The position numbers and the translations under genes were made by a program. Source: Hsuehochloa calcarea (lineage: Eukaryota > Streptophyta > Magnoliopsida > Poales > Poaceae). Taken from it: a stretch of 64,000 nt of DNA. Below are positions 61,416 through 64,000 of the stretch, piece by piece. The notes beneath the pieces were generated by a model that did no database searches, was not told where the DNA came from, and worked only from the letters and a program-made list of their open reading frames with translations. The stretch covers positions 22,725,385 to 22,789,384 of the forward strand of contig CM070594.1 in assembly GCA_036346395.1 (NCBI GenBank). The letters run 5' to 3'. Position 1 is the first letter of the stretch. Each line of letters begins with the position of its first letter.

Positions 61416-63198
61416 TGTTGGACCGAAAAGGCGACTAGAGGGGGGAGGGGGTTGAATAAGAGCACGCTCACTTTTTCACAAATAATTGATTCAATAATAT
61501 TCTACTCCAGTAGCTATAGAAGCTATGAAGATCAGTATATCAGCAAAGCGGAAGACTAATATTGAATCCAATTTAAACCCCTAAGCAATATGACAAAATC
61601 AACAAAGATTAAATCAATTCAATGCACTAGAGGTCGGACCACTGGGTCAATGGCGGTCTGACCGATTGCCTGTCGGTCTGACCGGTGACTCTGGCCGGTC
61701 TGACCGCTGGCCAGAAGAACGAAACAGAAATAGCCCGATGACGAAGTTGCAAATAGATGAAACTTTTGATCTACAACTCCAATCTTGATCAAACTTGGAA
61801 CACACCTTCTCTATGATATCAGGAACCTATTCCAATCAAAGATTGTGATAATTCTTGGAAGAATAACGATCCTTTTCCGTTTGATTGAAGAAGGGTTCAA
61901 AACCGGGTCAAAACGAAAACTTGATCCAAAATCTTGCTCGTGGGTGATTGATGATCAAGATGATCCTAGATAGGTTCCCACACGTCACAACAAGCTAGAT
62001 CACGTGAAAAATTCAATCAAAAACTCGCGGATCAAAGAAAGACTCAAAATCATTAAATATAGAGAAAGAACGCAATGAAACAAGACATGATCAAACTTTA
62101 CTTTGGTTGATTGATATGATATGGGTTTACAGCCTCTCCATCAATGGAGGACAATGCTCAATCCAAGAGCACGAAAATCACATCAAACTATCAAGAACCC
62201 TAGCCTCCACAAAAGCTCTACCTAAGCAAATAAGGGTTTCTAAGATAAAAGAGACGAACCAAAAAGAGCGAGGGGCTGCAGCCACCACCCTCCCCTATTT
62301 ATAGAGGAGGTTTAGACCTTCTAGAAGTTTGACTTAATTGGGCTCCCATTAAGGCTCAAAACAAACGGGACACATACTCACGTATTTTAATGCGCCGTCT
62401 TTAACACCCCTTGACCTAATTAGCTACACCTTGCGCCATCTTGCGCCTCGGATTAGCAAATAGGTCACCCTTGTCCATCTTGCACCACGCTTGAGTACAT
62501 TGACCTCACCCGGCATCGTCGATCGTTCTGGACCTCAGCTCTCCAAGCCTAGTCCCGACCATCCTCGCCGTTGACTGTCGTTGACCACCAAGCAACCTGC
62601 ACAACAATAAACAAGTAAACCGAATTTGGGAGCAAGTTCTTCACAACTTGACCCATGTTAGTTAAAATATGCATCATGCAACATATATGCCCTGAAACTC
62701 ATGACTTTGACCTAACAACCGAACATCGCCGCCACGACGGGCAACGATCCAAGTGAAAACCGGTCAGACCGCCTGATGGGGCGGTCGATCGTCCACCTGG
62801 CGGTCGACCGCCACCTATTGGCCGGTCAGACCGCCAGTAATGACTTAGCCGAATTTCTCTCTGAAAACCAAACCTCTTGGAATTTTCAAACCAATAGAAC
62901 TTTTGACTGGAGACTCCAAAAATTATGGGACCAAGTGCAATAGAATCCCCTCTCTTGCCTACACCCTCTATTTTTAGCCCAGCTCAATTCACCACTTTTG
63001 AAGTTGGCTGGTCCGACCGCCGCTATGACCGGTAGGACCGCCCTTGGACCGGTCTGACCGCCGCTTAGGCCGGTCAGACCGCTTGATGCCTGACATCACT
63101 GTTTCTTTGCCGAAAACACGTGAAACGACAAACCGTTAACGTCATTGCTAATTGTCACATCATCCTAAGATCTGGAGCATATCTCCATGATATCCACA
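61416..63198 (-). mobile_element. Solo LTR inserted in the gypsy pol gene (1783 bp)
   Basis: On the plus map it starts TGTTGGACCGAAAAGG and ends TATCCACA. It is flanked by GTTCT (61411-61415) and ATTCT (63199-63203), a one-mismatch 5-bp duplication. Removing insert and one repeat joins the host codons for IKEL to the following YA, as expected for the element. A minus-strand TATAAATA box lies at 62296-62303. No coding domains inside. It carries about ten copies of a GGTCTGACCG-type motif. Confidence 0.82.
62296..62303 (-). promoter_or_regulatory. TATA box of the inserted LTR
   Basis: CCTCTATAAATAGGGGAGG on the minus strand, strong plant promoter context. Confidence 0.5.
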
Positions 63199-64000
63199 AT
63201 TCTTTTATTATCTCTAGGCCAAAAACTCTACAATCAAGTTGAGACAACATTGTAAATTGTCGAGACAAAGCATTAACAATTACATTTTCTTTCCCTTTCT
63301 TATGTTTAATGACACAAGAAAAAGATTCAATAAATTCAACCAAACGTGTATGTCTACGGTTCAGTTTAGCTTGACTCATAATATGCTTCAAAGATTCATG
63401 ATTAGAATGTATAATAAATTCTTTAGGTCATAAATAATGTTGTCATATTTCTAAAGTTTGAACTAGAGCATACAATTCTTTATTATAAGTTGAATAGTTT
63501 AAATTAGGTCAACTCAATTTATCACTTAAATAAGCAACATATTTACCTTGTATCAACACACCACCAATTCCAATTCTACTAGCATCACACTTAAGTTCAA
63601 AAGTCTTACCAAAGTTAGGAAGTTGGGGCAATGGTGCATTCGTGAGATTTTCTTTGAGAAGGTTGAATGCGTCTTCTTGTGCTTATCTCCATTTGAAGGG
63701 AACTCCTTTCTTTATAAATTCATTGAGTGGTGCGGCGACGGTATTGAAATTCTTCACAAAGCGGCGATAGAATCCAGCAAGTCCATGAAAACTCTGTACT
63801 TGTATGACCGTTTGTGGGGTTGGCTAGCTCTTTATTGCATCAATCTTGGCTTCATAAACTTCAATTCCCTGTTGTGTAACAATATAGCCAAGAAAACAAA
63901 CTCGATCGGTGCAAAAGGTGCACTTTTCGAGGTTACCAAAAAAACATGCATCTCTCAAAGCATTAAAAACAACATGTAAGTGAGCAAGATATTCATTAAG
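63199..64000 (-). pseudogene. Ty3/gypsy RNase H and RT C-terminal region, with in-frame stops
   Basis: The minus strand encodes RNase H (CDASRIGIGGVLIQGKYVAY near 63590-63530, then YNKELYALVQ, HIMSQAKLNRRHTRLVEFIE, HKKGKENVIVNALSR) and continues upstream to RT near the right window edge. Three positions where the family has Trp are TGA here, between about 63515 and 63415. The element extends beyond the window. With the integrase part it forms one interrupted pol gene. Confidence 0.82.

Overview
The window is plant nuclear DNA, almost certainly from a grass (Poaceae). It holds one intact multi-exon gene with GT-AG introns, one gene fragment, and very dense Ty3/gypsy and Ty1/copia retrotransposon sequence with GC-rich leaders and TATAAAA promoters. 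There is no sign of prokaryotic or organellar sequence, and no tRNA, rRNA or CRISPR was seen.

Layout. 1-3233 is a decayed minus-strand gypsy gag/protease region with its LTR to about 4050. 4057-5022 is the 3' end of a plus-strand copia element and its LTR. 5640-6330 is a LINE reverse-transcriptase remnant. About 6355-9178 (plus) and about 9409-14181 (minus) are two large gypsy-type LTR regions. The second carries three minisatellites, a 123-bp tandem duplication that doubles its TATA box, and a foldback block. 14182-14607 is a short orphan exon-like fragment. 15490-23724 (plus) is the main gene, an alpha/beta hydrolase of the plant monoacylglycerol lipase / caffeoylshikimate esterase family: eight exons, 348 residues, complete Ser-Asp-His triad, with a retroelement in intron 3.

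24259-44281 is the most striking structure: a 20-kb head-to-tail array of one minus-strand copia element, LTR-int-LTR-int-LTR-int-LTR-(deleted int)-(partial LTR), with neighbouring units sharing LTRs and near-matching 5-bp flanks (TTGCC/TTACC). Differences between the copies are concentrated at CAG/CTG trinucleotides, which looks like a technical signature of CHG methylation rather than evolution. The array lies between the lipase gene and a convergent, truncated UDP-glucuronate decarboxylase fragment (44296-45355, minus).

45485-48900 is a gypsy-related non-autonomous element with a coiled-coil gag-like remnant. 49002 to about 52000 is a long solo-LTR-like region. 52084-52241 is a perfect 79-bp duplication. 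52745-53955 is an AT-rich tandem array of about 153 bp x 8. 54499-55636 is a 1.1-kb long inverted repeat. 57752-64000 is the 3' LTR and pol region of a minus-strand gypsy element, split by a cleanly inserted solo LTR (61416-63198).

The lipase gene is the only complete host gene. No novel multi-gene system is visible. The interest lies in repeat architecture and in what the copy differences say about methylation and assembly.
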